Below are positions 5,115 through 5,146 of a stretch of DNA of 5,146 bases, one piece after another. A program made the translations under genes and the position numbers. Source of the DNA: VGRF01 sp964460485 (GTDB taxonomy: Bacteria > Myxococcota_A > UBA9160 > UBA6930). Where the stretch lies: positions 1 through 5,146 of the forward strand of contig CAYWRY010000226.1 of assembly GCA_964460485.1 (NCBI GenBank), read 5' to 3'. Numbering within the stretch: the first letter of the stretch is position 1; each line of letters begins with the position of its first letter. Under the pieces are notes generated by a model. It searched no databases. It had not been told where the DNA came from and worked only from the letters and a program-made list of their open reading frames with translations.

Positions 5115-5146
5115 ATCTCGCGCGCGAACTTGGCGACGCTCTCCAC
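5093..5146 (-). CDS. C-terminal 17 residues of an unidentified protein (partial)
   Basis: Read from the window edge, the minus strand encodes VESVAKFAREMKAALRP followed by TAG at 5095-5093. The composition looks like a real amphipathic C-terminal helix: hydrophobic V, F, M and L residues are spaced among Lys, Arg and Glu. The codons mostly end in G or C, as in the neighbours. It would be convergent with coaE, its stop lying 19 nt beyond the coaE stop. The piece is too short to name a family. Confidence 0.45.
   Translation of the reverse strand: MESVAKFAREMKAALRP

Overview
This is a GC-rich housekeeping segment from a bacterium. Four genes on the minus strand form a tight operon, read right to left as pheA (P-protein), hisC-type aminotransferase, tyrA and rpsA (cut by the left edge). 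coaE lies divergently on the plus strand. The last 54 bases look like the C-terminal end of a convergent minus-strand gene. The very high GC content, a bifunctional AroQ-PheA protein and the pheA-hisC-tyrA-...-rpsA order resemble the aromatic 'supraoperon' of Proteobacteria. A GC-rich deltaproteobacterial-type lineage (Myxococcota, Desulfobacterota or Binatota in the broad sense) is my best guess, but the sequence alone does not settle it.

Layout, left to right. Bases 1-962 (minus) hold the first 320 codons of ribosomal protein S1. Bases 973-1938 (minus) are prephenate dehydrogenase, 1935-3017 (minus) a histidinol-phosphate/aromatic aminotransferase, and 3017-4153 (minus) chorismate mutase/prephenate dehydratase with an ACT domain. 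Bases 4154-4416 are a divergent intergenic region. It holds a good sigma70-like promoter pointing into pheA (-35 at 4300-4305, -10 at 4277-4282), a leader hairpin next to the pheA ribosome binding site, and a GC hairpin over the coaE start. Bases 4417-5073 (plus) are dephospho-CoA kinase. A strong hairpin at 5080-5114 sits between coaE and the partial gene at 5093-5146 (minus).

Functionally, PheA turns chorismate into prephenate and then phenylpyruvate, and TyrA turns prephenate into 4-hydroxyphenylpyruvate. The aminotransferase can aminate either keto acid, and probably also serves histidine synthesis. All the terminal steps of Phe and Tyr synthesis are therefore co-transcribed. Junctions are extremely tight (1-nt overlap, 4-nt overlap, 10-nt gap), pointing to translational coupling through to rpsA. 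The usual aroA and cmk genes between tyrA and rpsA are absent.

I found no mobile element, CRISPR array, RNA gene or novel defence-like system. The points worth a second look are the shortened supraoperon, the embedded rpsA ribosome binding site, the three hairpins, and departures from family consensus in TyrA, PheA and CoaE.
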